In this document: positions 1-6,218 of the stretch, in pieces
How positions within the stretch are numbered: position 1 is the stretch's first letter
Layout: every line of letters begins with the position of its first letter
From: Mucilaginibacter sp.
GTDB taxonomy: Bacteria > Bacteroidota > Bacteroidia > Sphingobacteriales > Sphingobacteriaceae
DNA length: 6,218 bases
Direction of reading: 5' to 3'
Assembly (NCBI GenBank): GCA_028288315.1
Contig: JAQBNY010000098.1
Location: 1-6,218, forward strand
The notes under the pieces: generated by a model
Seen by the model: only the letters and a program-made list of their open reading frames with translations
What the model was told of the DNA's origin: nothing
Database searches by the model: none
Position numbers and translations under genes: made by a program

Positions 1-131
1 ACATTAACATAAGTATATGGCTGTTTGCCATAGTAGGGGTACTTATATTACTTTTAACCCTTATTGTAGTAGGCCTAAACACAATGAGAGCTGCAACAGC
101 AAACCCAGTGAAGAGCTTAAGAAGCGAGTAG
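1..131 (+). CDS. ABC transporter permease, FtsX/MacB type, C-terminal fragment (5' end outside window)
   Basis: This is the last 42 codons of a gene whose start lies left of the window. The frame opens at base 3 and stops at TAG 129-131. The translation starts INISIWLFAIVG, continues as one hydrophobic helix of about 20 residues, and ends TANPVKSLRSE. The complete permease downstream ends with the matching arrangement: INISWW, a last membrane helix, then TNPVKSLRSE. The fragment is therefore the final membrane helix and cytoplasmic tail of a paralog from the same family. In this family the last helix belongs to the second FtsX module. Its substrate and partner ATPase cannot be judged from this piece. 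The gene is cut only by the window edge; nothing suggests it is broken. An overlapping reading frame at 17-256 lies out of frame with this match and is not a gene. Confidence 0.88.
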   Translation, partial: INISIWLFAIVGVLILLLTLIVVGLNTMRAATANPVKSLRSE

Positions 132-132
132 T

Positions 133-204
133 AAGAAACAAGATAATAAGAAATAAGATAGGTTTTGTCCTGATTCTTACTTCTTGTTCCTTGTATCTAT
201 TTTT
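133..204 (+). terminator. Possible intrinsic terminator: imperfect hairpin plus T-run after the upstream permease
   Basis: Starting two bases after the stop codon, 133-143 (AAGAAACAAGA) can pair with 182-192 (TCTTGTTCCTT) at 10 of 11 positions. Inside it, 148-152 (AAGAA) pairs with 174-178 (TTCTT), and AGG 160-162 can pair with CCT 169-171. A T-rich stretch ending in five Ts at 200-204 follows. Position and orientation fit transcription termination of the upstream permease gene. The stem is AT-rich and interrupted, so it may be weak. The left arm consists of two near-identical 13-mers (133-145 and 148-160, 12 of 13 bases identical). No folding energy was calculated. Confidence 0.42.
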
Positions 205-286
205 CAACTGTATCATAACCGAACAGTACTGTTACACTTGCGAACAGGTTGTATAATTTATATCGTTTTAAGTCGTTGTGAATCAA

Positions 287-294
287 TATGTTTG
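287..294 (+). promoter_or_regulatory. Possible Bacteroidota-type -7 promoter box (TATGTTTG)
   Basis: TATGTTTG matches the TAnnTTTG -7 element described for the primary sigma factor of Bacteroidota. It lies 44 bp before the ATG at 339, which would give a short leader. A good -33 TTTG element is not present at the usual spacing; the nearest candidate is TTTT at 266-269, 17 bp upstream. A TATAAT at 252-257 is also present but has no convincing partner element. A promoter in this gap is plausible because it follows a likely terminator and the spacing between the genes is 207 bp, but the exact site is uncertain. Confidence 0.3.
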
Positions 295-338
295 TATATT
301 GGTATGTGTTTTAGGCTCTAATACTAAACCAGTACATC

Positions 339-2735
339 ATGCTGAAAAATTATTTAAAAATAGCCTGGCGAAACTTGCAAAAGCATAAAGCCTTCTCTTT
401 TATAAACATTTTCGGCCTGGCTGTGGGTATTGCCGCTTTTTGGTTAATTACCCTGTATGTTACTGATGAATGGAGTTATGATCGTTTTAATACAAAAGCC
501 AATAACATTTTCCGTGTAACACAGCATGCAAGATGGAACGGCGGTAAATTTGATTTAGCCGTTACTTCTCCGCCATTTGCAGGCACTTTAAAAGCCGAAT
601 TTCCACAGGTAGCTGATGCCGTAAGAATTGATGCTGAAGGCGGCGGGAAAATAACCGTTGGCGATAAAGTAATTAACGAAAGCAGTATGCTGTTGGTTGA
701 TAACAACATCTTTAACATATTTAGCTACCAGTTCTTATATGGCGATGCCAAAACCGCATTGCTAAAGCCACAAACTATTGTACTGACTAATACACTTGCC
801 CAGGCTTTGTTTGGTAATGCAGAGGCGGCCTTTAATAGCACCATATTAATTGATGGGACACCAACTGACGTTACCGGAGTAATAGCCGATGTGCCTCCAA
901 ACTCGCACTTTACTTTTAAAGCTTTACGCTCATTGCAGGAATATACCGGCTATGAAGCAACCTGGGGAAACTCCAGCATTTATACCTATGTGCTTTTAAA
1001 AGATCATGATGATTATAAAAAAATTGAAGCTGCGGCAGGTGCGTTTTTTGATAAGCACCTAAAAGCCGATATGGGTACCATGGCCTTTAAAATGGAACTG
1101 CAACCGCTTACAGATATTCACTTACGATCCAATTTAAGTTACGAGTTAGGTTCAAACGGAAATATCACTTACGTGTATGTGTTCAGCATAACTGCTTTGC
1201 TGATTTTGATTATAGCGGTTATCAATTATGTGAATTTAACAACAGCCCGCTCATCCATCAGGATAAAAGAGATAGGGGTACGAAAAGTTATCGGATCTGA
1301 CAGGAAGCAGCTGATGACCATGTTCTTTGCTGAATCGGTACTGCTTACCTTTATTGCAACAATACTGGCTGGTGTTATTATACAATTTGCATTGCCATAC
1401 TTTAATCAGCTATCCGGTAAAAGCCTTATACTGCTGCAATTTGGAACGACTAAAACAGCCATTATATTTTTTGGCTTCTCGCTTTTTACAGGCATTTTGA
1501 GTGGTATTTATCCTGCCTTGTTTTTATCAGGCTTTAAAACAATATCAGCCATGAAAGGTCAGTTGAGTAACCAGTTCTTAACTATTCTTTTCAGGAAATC
1601 ATTAGTTGTATTTCAGTTTGTTATTACCATTGTAATGATAGCTGGCTCAAGCGTTATTTACCAGCAGTTGCACTTTGTTTTAAACAAAGATATGGGCTTC
1701 AACAAAGCGCAAACGCTTACTTTTCATATCAATAATAAAGCTGTTCGCGGGAATATTGATGCGGTAAAACAACGATTGCTGCAAAATCCAAATATTGAAA
1801 GTGTTGGGGTAGCCGGTAATCCTATAGGTAATAACAATATTGGCGGGGGCGACTTTAACCTTGGTCCGGATGGCAAGGCAAATACCGAATCTAAAATTGT
1901 ACAAAACCTTATTATCGACCCGGATTTTATACCTACACTGCAAATAAAAATGGTAAGCGGACGTAATTTTTCAGCATCAAATATTAGTGATGAAAAAAAT
2001 GCCATTATCGTAAATCAAACATTGGTTAATGAATTAGGATGGAAAAACCCGGTTGGCAGGTTAGTGCGCACCGGAGTAGATGAGCAGGGAAAAGTTATTG
2101 AACAAACCATTGTGGGGGTAGTTAAAGATTTTAATACTTATTCCCTACAACATAAAATATCACCTATGGTAATGGGGATGCCTTCAAAACCCAATGATAA
2201 AGACAATTTATACGTTCGCATTGGTAAAAATAATGTACAGGCGTCTTTAAATTATATAACCAAAGTTTACACCGGTTTTGATAACGAGAACAAGCCGGAG
2301 TTTCATTTCCTTGATCGAAATTTTGCGGCTCAATATCAAACAGAACAACGCCAGGGCACTATACTATTAACATTTACTATACTGGCAATCAGTATTGCCT
2401 GCTTAGGCTTGTTTGGGTTGGTAACGTTTACAGCCGAACAGCGTGTTAAGGAAATAGGTATCCGCAAGGTGCTGGGAGCAAGTGTAGCCAGTATTGTAAG
2501 GTTGTTATCAACAGACCTGATGCGACTGGTGATCATAGCAACCGTTATAGCATGCCCAATTGCCTGGTTTGCTATGAATAGCTGGCTGCAGGATTTTGCT
2601 TACAAGATAAACATTAGCTGGTGGGTGTTTCTGTTAGCCGGTAGCGGTGCGGCTTTAATTGCACTGGCAACAGTAAGTATACAATCAATAAAAGCAGCGT
2701 TAACAAACCCGGTAAAAAGTTTGAGAAGTGAATAA
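339..2735 (+). CDS. ABC transporter permease, two-module MacB/FtsX type (complete)
   Basis: This 798-residue inner-membrane protein has the duplicated layout seen in many Bacteroidota permeases. Module one has a cytoplasmic start (MLKNYLKIAWRN), membrane helix about 21-41, a periplasmic MacB-core-like domain about 42-280, and helices near 281-301, 331-353 and 374-396. Module two has a helix near 421-441, a second periplasmic domain about 445-670, and helices near 674-696, 726-746 and 761-782. Each module has the cytoplasmic segment that couples to an ATPase: IKEIGVRKVIGS at 309-320 and VKEIGIRKVLGA at 703-714. The second periplasmic domain shows GRNFS (541-545), NPVG (570-573) and VGVVKDF (592-598), typical of MacB-core domains. 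There is no Walker A motif or ABC signature, so a separate ATPase is required. With both modules fused, one chain could act as a pseudo-dimer. The substrate is unknown; efflux, lipoprotein handling or envelope remodelling are all possible. The start is supported by alignment with the MFKNYMKIAWRN start of the permease at 3925. No Shine-Dalgarno sequence is visible, which is normal for this phylum. Confidence 0.93.
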   Translation: MLKNYLKIAWRNLQKHKAFSFINIFGLAVGIAAFWLITLYVTDEWSYDRFNTKANNIFRVTQHARWNGGKFDLAVTSPPFAGTLKAEFPQVADAVRIDAEGGGKITVGDKVINESSMLLVDNNIFNIFSYQFLYGDAKTALLKPQTIVLTNTLAQALFGNAEAAFNSTILIDGTPTDVTGVIADVPPNSHFTFKALRSLQEYTGYEATWGNSSIYTYVLLKDHDDYKKIEAAAGAFFDKHLKADMGTMAFKMELQPLTDIHLRSNLSYELGSNGNITYVYVFSITALLILIIAVINYVNLTTARSSIRIKEIGVRKVIGSDRKQLMTMFFAESVLLTFIATILAGVIIQFALPYFNQLSGKSLILLQFGTTKTAIIFFGFSLFTGILSGIYPALFLSGFKTISAMKGQLSNQFLTILFRKSLVVFQFVITIVMIAGSSVIYQQLHFVLNKDMGFNKAQTLTFHINNKAVRGNIDAVKQRLLQNPNIESVGVAGNPIGNNNIGGGDFNLGPDGKANTESKIVQNLIIDPDFIPTLQIKMVSGRNFSASNISDEKNAIIVNQTLVNELGWKNPVGRLVRTGVDEQGKVIEQTIVGVVKDFNTYSLQHKISPMVMGMPSKPNDKDNLYVRIGKNNVQASLNYITKVYTGFDNENKPEFHFLDRNFAAQYQTEQRQGTILLTFTILAISIACLGLFGLVTFTAEQRVKEIGIRKVLGASVASIVRLLSTDLMRLVIIATVIACPIAWFAMNSWLQDFAYKINISWWVFLLAGSGAALIALATVSIQSIKAALTNPVKSLRSE

Positions 2736-2870
2736 ATAATCAGACAAAAGAACAAGGACAGAAAGGAGAAAGGAGCATTTATTTTTAGTCTTTGATTTTT
2801 TCTTGAAAACATGTGCAACCCTTATAACAAATAGCGCCTCTTATATAAAATATATAAAAACCAAACAATT
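2736..2870. other. Intergenic gap with purine-rich tract; likely holds the promoter of the secreted repeat protein
   Basis: This 135-bp gap starts with a purine-rich stretch that includes a perfect tandem GAAAGGA GAAAGGA (2761-2774). It continues through a T-rich section (2778-2803) and ends AT-rich (2841-2860) just before the ATG at 2871. A weak pairing is possible between 2738-2745 (AATCAGAC) and 2788-2797 (GTCT-TT-GATT), with T residues after it, but the 42-base loop makes it a poor terminator. TTTG at 2791-2794 could be a -33 element, but no TAnnTTTG box lies at the right distance. A promoter is likely on spacing grounds but cannot be placed. Confidence 0.3.
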
Positions 2871-3896
2871 ATGAAAAAGTATTTCCTTTTATTGTTAATC
2901 TCATCTTTAACATACATGGCATCTGCACAGGATAACCGTACCCCGTACCTTACCAGGTCATTAGCATCTGATGGTATAAAAAATGTATTTGTAAACACCA
3001 GTGGCGGCAGTATATCTGTTAACGGGGGAGCGCAGGAACCACGTATTGATGTTTATATAGTTGGCAACAACAATCAAAATTTAAGTAAAGACGAGATCAA
3101 AAAACGCTTAGATGAAGATTATACACTGGATATATCTGTCAACAATGGCGAGTTGCACGCCACTGCAAAGCATAAAAGAAACAACATTAACTGGAGGAAA
3201 GGCCTGAGCATCAGCTTTAAAGTTTATGTGAACAAGCAGGCATCAACAAACCTGAATACAAGCGGTGGTTCAATAAGCATTGATAATTTAACCGGTAATC
3301 AAAATTTTGAAACCAGTGGCGGTAGCTTAAATGTGAACCAGATAACAGGCATTATAAAAGGCGAAACATCAGGCGGCAGCATTAATGTTTCAAACTCAAA
3401 ACAAGACATTACCTTAACTACCAGCGGTGGCAGCATCACTGCAAATAATTGCCAGGGAAAACTTAAACTGGAAACCTCCGGCGGATCATTAAAATTAGAT
3501 AATCTTAAAGGCTATATTAATGCAACCACAAGCGGTGGCAGCATTAACGGTAGTAATGTAGATGGTGAACTAATAACCGGTACAAGTGGTGGCAGTGTTA
3601 ATTTGGTTGGCATATCTGGCAGTCTTGATGCATCTACAAGTGGTGGCAGCATGCACGCGCAAATGCTAAGAGTTAGTAAATATGTTAAGCTTGAATCAAG
3701 CGCCGGGCATGTTAATTTAACTTTACCTACTGGCCAGGGCTTAGATCTTGATTTGCGTGCAGACCGTGTTAGTTTTGACATGCCGGGCAATTTTAATGGC
3801 GAGAAAAGCAAAGATAAAGTAGTTGGAAAACTGAATGGTGGCGGTGCAACAGTACAGGTACGTGGTGACAACAGTATAACAGTTTCTGCAAAATAA
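2871..3896 (+). CDS. Secreted DUF4097-like beta-solenoid repeat protein
   Basis: This 341-residue exported protein starts with a Sec signal peptide: MKK, a hydrophobic core FLLLLISSLTYM, and a probable signal peptidase I site after ASA (residue 19), before QDNRT. No lipobox cysteine is present, so it is not a lipoprotein. The mature part opens with a strand-rich head (about 30-125) that contains an isolated TSGGS at 43-47. Then come eight TSGGS-headed units beginning at residues 130, 148, 166, 184, 202, 220, 238 and 256, all exactly 18 residues apart. A degenerate rung (SSAGH, 276-280) follows, and the end is LNGGGATVQV then SITVSAK. This pattern of regularly spaced Gly/Ser turns and alternating hydrophobic residues fits the DUF4097 'putative adhesin' group and predicts a stacked beta-solenoid in the periplasm or on the outer surface. 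Its molecular role is not established; adhesion, scaffolding or envelope sensing are possible. No type IX secretion C-terminal domain or catalytic motif was recognised. It lies 28 bp before the next permease gene, so the two are probably co-transcribed. Confidence 0.85.
   Translation: MKKYFLLLLISSLTYMASAQDNRTPYLTRSLASDGIKNVFVNTSGGSISVNGGAQEPRIDVYIVGNNNQNLSKDEIKKRLDEDYTLDISVNNGELHATAKHKRNNINWRKGLSISFKVYVNKQASTNLNTSGGSISIDNLTGNQNFETSGGSLNVNQITGIIKGETSGGSINVSNSKQDITLTTSGGSITANNCQGKLKLETSGGSLKLDNLKGYINATTSGGSINGSNVDGELITGTSGGSVNLVGISGSLDASTSGGSMHAQMLRVSKYVKLESSAGHVNLTLPTGQGLDLDLRADRVSFDMPGNFNGEKSKDKVVGKLNGGGATVQVRGDNSITVSAK
3258..3689 (+). repeat. Eight in-frame 54-bp repeats encoding 18-residue TSGGS units
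   Basis: Eight consecutive units of exactly 54 bp encode residues 130-273 of the secreted protein. Each begins TSGGS followed by a hydrophobic residue (I, L, V or M), and most have a second hydrophobic patch about ten residues in. At the DNA level the TSGGS codons vary widely (for example ACCTCCGGCGGATCA, ACAAGCGGTGGCAGC and ACATCAGGCGGCAGC), so the array is old and held at the protein level rather than freshly amplified. The units starting at 3528, 3582 and 3636 are closest in codon use within the TSGGS core. The period breaks to 20 residues after the eighth unit. Confidence 0.9.
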
Positions 3897-3924
3897 TTCC
3901 GGTTAATAACTTTATTAAGATCCT

Positions 3925-6218
3925 ATGTTCAAAAATTACATGAAAATTGCCTGGCGTAATATCACCAAGCATAAGAGCTTCTCATTTATAAACGCAGGTG
4001 GGTTGGCATTAGGTATGGCAAGCTGCCTGCTGTTGCTGCTATATGTAAACTACCATTTAAGCTTTGATAAACAGTTTAAAAACGCCGATAACGTTTACCT
4101 TGTTGAAACCAATCAACAAGGTGATAGTGGAATATTAACCTTTTTAGCTACGCCCGGCCAAATGGCTGCAACAATACAAGCCGAAGTTCCGGGAGTAGAG
4201 CGTGCCATACGTGTTAGTAATTACGCGGCAGGTGGTTTAATATCATATAAGAACAACAGCTTTAAAAAATTTGGGATATTTAGTGACGATGGCTATTTCA
4301 GCCTTTTTCCTTATAAATTTTTAAAAGGCAACCCGGCAACTGCAATAGTGCAACCAAATTCTATTGTAATTACCCAAAGCCTGGCAAAAACATTATTTGG
4401 TAATGAGAACCCCATTAACAAAATTGTAAAACGTAACGATAAAACAGAGCTGATGGTAACCGGTGTGGTAGAAGACCCTGCACCAAACAGGAACTTTCAG
4501 TTTGATTATATATTGCCGTGGAAGATATTTGAAAATGAGGCCGACTGGGTTAAAACACTGGGTTGGGGGAGTAATTTTTGCCAAACGCTTGTTCTTTTAA
4601 AAGATCCAAAGTATTTCAAACATGCTGATGATTTGGTGCGTAAAATGATCAATAAACATCAAAGTGATTACAAGGCCGAAGGTTTTCTTTTCCCTTACAC
4701 CAAGCTGCACCTTTATTCAAAATTTGAGAATGGCAAGTCGGTAGGTGGTTTAATTGATCAAATAAATCTGTTTGTTGTATTGGCTATATGCATATTATTA
4801 ATTGCATGCGTAAACTTCATGAACTTATCAACAGCACGGTCAGAGGAACGCGCGAAAGAAGTGGGTATCCGTAAGGCAATAGGATCAAACAGGAGTTCAT
4901 TAGTATGGCAGTTTATTATTGAATCGGTAATACTATCGGTACTATCTATGATAGCCGCTTTTATGCTGTTGATAATTAGCATACCGTTCTTTAATGATTT
5001 GCTGCATATTAAATTAGCATTGCCTTATAATGATTGGTATACCTGGACTATTTTAATTGGGTTTGCGATTCTTACCGGATTTATATCGGGCAGTTACCCA
5101 GCTTTTTACTTATCATCTTTTGAGCCTATTAAGGTTTTAAAAGGCGTATTTAAAGGTGGTAGCAGTGCATTGCCTATCCGTAAGGTAATGGTAGTTACAC
5201 AGTTTACGTTTACAGTATTTTTAATTACTGCTACTATATGTATTTATCGCCAGATAAGGTTTATTCAAAGCCGCCCAATTGGTTATGAAAAAGGCGGACT
5301 GGTTGAGGTAAAGACCGAAGGTACCCTTGAAAAAAATGCTGCTGTAATAATAAACCAGCTAAAAAGAAATAATGCAATTACTAACGGAGCTGTATTTTCA
5401 CAAAGTATTACAAATAATGGCAACAACACCTGGGGTGTTGAATGGCCGGGTAAACGAATAAATCAAAAGATATTGTTTGACCTGTTTAGGGTAGGATATG
5501 ATTTTACCCGTACAGCCGGTGTTAAATTAATAGAAGGGCGCGAATTTTCGGCCCAGTACCCTGCAGATACAGCAGGTAAAACCATCATGATAAATGAGGC
5601 TGCAGCAAAGGTGATGAACCTTAAAAACCCTGTAGGTAGTATTATAAAAGTAGACCAGCCGGTAACCATTGTTGGTGTTTATAAAGATTTTGTTTGGGGA
5701 TCGCCTTATCAAAAAGCAGCGCCTATGATAAACTTCTGCACCCTTAACGGCGGTGTTATTGCAATGCGTTTAAATCCCGCTAAAAGTATTAGTTCAAATT
5801 TAGATATCATTAATAAAACTTTAAAAGCCATAAACCCGGCATATCCGCCAATTGTAAATTTTGTTGATGATGGGTATGAGAAGAAATTCGAGAATGAAAA
5901 ACTGCTGGCTACACTCGCCAATATTTTCGGTGGACTGGCTATTATTATTTCATGCCTGGGTTTATTTGGCCTAGCTGCCTATGCTGCGGAACAGCGTATA
6001 AAAGAAATAGGAGTACGTAAAGTATTAGGAGCAAGCGTAACCAGTTTAGCAGGTTTACTTTCTAAAGACTTTTTAAAGCTGGTAGCAATAGCTATTGTTG
6101 TGGCTGTACCGGTATCAATATGGGCCATGAATAAGTGGTTGCAAAACTATGAATACCGTATAACCCTAAGTTGGTGGATGTTTGCATTAGCCGGTTTAAT
6201 AACCGTGTTTATAGCTAT
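3925..6218 (+). CDS. ABC transporter permease, two-module MacB/FtsX type (3' end outside window)
   Basis: An open frame of 764 codons runs from ATG 3925 to the window edge without a stop. By alignment with the 798-residue paralog upstream, only about 20-30 C-terminal residues are missing. The first 21 residues match that paralog at 16 positions (MFKNYMKIAWRN start), which supports the chosen start. Helices fall near 21-41, 280-301, 331-353, 374-396, 421-441, 664-685, 717-735 and 750 onward. The coupling motifs are AKEVGIRKAIGS (310-321) and IKEIGVRKVLGA (692-703). The second periplasmic domain has GREFS (538-542), NPVG and VGVYKDF (583-589). No ATPase motifs are present, so it needs a separate ATP-binding subunit. 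The first periplasmic domain differs strongly from that of the upstream paralog, which suggests a different substrate or partner. The start codon lies 28 bp after the secreted repeat protein's stop codon, with no promoter or terminator visible between, so the two genes probably form one transcript. Confidence 0.92.
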   Translation, partial: MFKNYMKIAWRNITKHKSFSFINAGGLALGMASCLLLLLYVNYHLSFDKQFKNADNVYLVETNQQGDSGILTFLATPGQMAATIQAEVPGVERAIRVSNYAAGGLISYKNNSFKKFGIFSDDGYFSLFPYKFLKGNPATAIVQPNSIVITQSLAKTLFGNENPINKIVKRNDKTELMVTGVVEDPAPNRNFQFDYILPWKIFENEADWVKTLGWGSNFCQTLVLLKDPKYFKHADDLVRKMINKHQSDYKAEGFLFPYTKLHLYSKFENGKSVGGLIDQINLFVVLAICILLIACVNFMNLSTARSEERAKEVGIRKAIGSNRSSLVWQFIIESVILSVLSMIAAFMLLIISIPFFNDLLHIKLALPYNDWYTWTILIGFAILTGFISGSYPAFYLSSFEPIKVLKGVFKGGSSALPIRKVMVVTQFTFTVFLITATICIYRQIRFIQSRPIGYEKGGLVEVKTEGTLEKNAAVIINQLKRNNAITNGAVFSQSITNNGNNTWGVEWPGKRINQKILFDLFRVGYDFTRTAGVKLIEGREFSAQYPADTAGKTIMINEAAAKVMNLKNPVGSIIKVDQPVTIVGVYKDFVWGSPYQKAAPMINFCTLNGGVIAMRLNPAKSISSNLDIINKTLKAINPAYPPIVNFVDDGYEKKFENEKLLATLANIFGGLAIIISCLGLFGLAAYAAEQRIKEIGVRKVLGASVTSLAGLLSKDFLKLVAIAIVVAVPVSIWAMNKWLQNYEYRITLSWWMFALAGLITVFIA

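Noticed and set aside
17..256. 79-codon open frame on the + strand
   Set aside because: It overlaps the tail of the upstream permease out of frame, and its cysteine-rich translation resembles no known domain. The frame starting at base 3 matches the conserved ANPVKSLRSE tail instead.
3258..3689. Regular 54-bp spacing that might suggest a CRISPR array or satellite DNA
   Set aside because: The conserved core is short, differs at synonymous positions, stays in frame with a signal-peptide-bearing gene and has no palindromic repeat.
3258..3689. TSGGS motifs resembling the ABC ATPase signature LSGGQ
   Set aside because: There is no Walker A or Walker B motif, the motif repeats eight times at fixed spacing, and the protein is exported.
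3512..3871. 119-codon open frame on the - strand with recurring proline-leucine segments
   Set aside because: It lies fully inside the secreted repeat protein, and its regular LPPLV-like pattern is the reverse-strand shadow of the TSGGS repeats.
4393..5921. Several short - strand open frames inside the last permease
   Set aside because: All lie within a continuous 764-codon + strand frame with clear family motifs, and none has a recognisable domain or its own intergenic space.
339..6218. Recent tandem duplication or recombination between the two long permease genes
   Set aside because: Even where the proteins are nearly identical, such as the second coupling motif (around 2448-2491 and 6001-6046), the codons differ at many third positions, so the duplication is old.

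Overview
The window looks like a chromosomal stretch of a Bacteroidota bacterium, most likely a Sphingobacteriaceae-type organism such as a Mucilaginibacter or Pedobacter relative. This placement is inferred from AT-rich DNA, the lack of Shine-Dalgarno sequences before the start codons, and long two-module FtsX/MacB-type permeases of the kind that phylum carries in many paralogous copies. No ribosomal or other marker gene is present to confirm it.

All genes are on the + strand. From left to right: the last 42 codons of an ABC transporter permease (ends at 131); a 207-bp gap with a long imperfect hairpin just after that stop codon and one Bacteroidota-like -7 promoter box; a complete 798-residue two-module MacB/FtsX-type permease (339-2735); a 135-bp gap with a purine-rich tract; a secreted 341-residue DUF4097-like repeat protein (2871-3896); and, only 28 bp further on, a third permease of the same family (3925 onward). 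The third permease runs off the right edge with roughly 20-30 residues missing.

The three permeases are diverged paralogs. Their N-terminal segments, coupling-helix motifs and C-terminal tails are close to identical, while the periplasmic domains differ. None carries an ATPase domain, and no ATP-binding gene lies in the window, so the partner ATPase must be encoded elsewhere. By analogy with MacB and LolCDE, these proteins probably work from the periplasmic side, moving or remodelling a substrate, rather than forming a simple channel through the inner membrane. The substrate cannot be read from the sequence.

The most distinctive element is the exported protein between the permeases. It has eight copies of a TSGGS-headed unit with an exact 18-residue period, which suggests a regular beta-solenoid. 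Its 28-bp spacing to the downstream permease suggests joint transcription, so it may be a partner, substrate or envelope sensor linked to that permease. This is an inference from gene order only. No RNA genes, mobile elements, CRISPR arrays or phage genes were seen.
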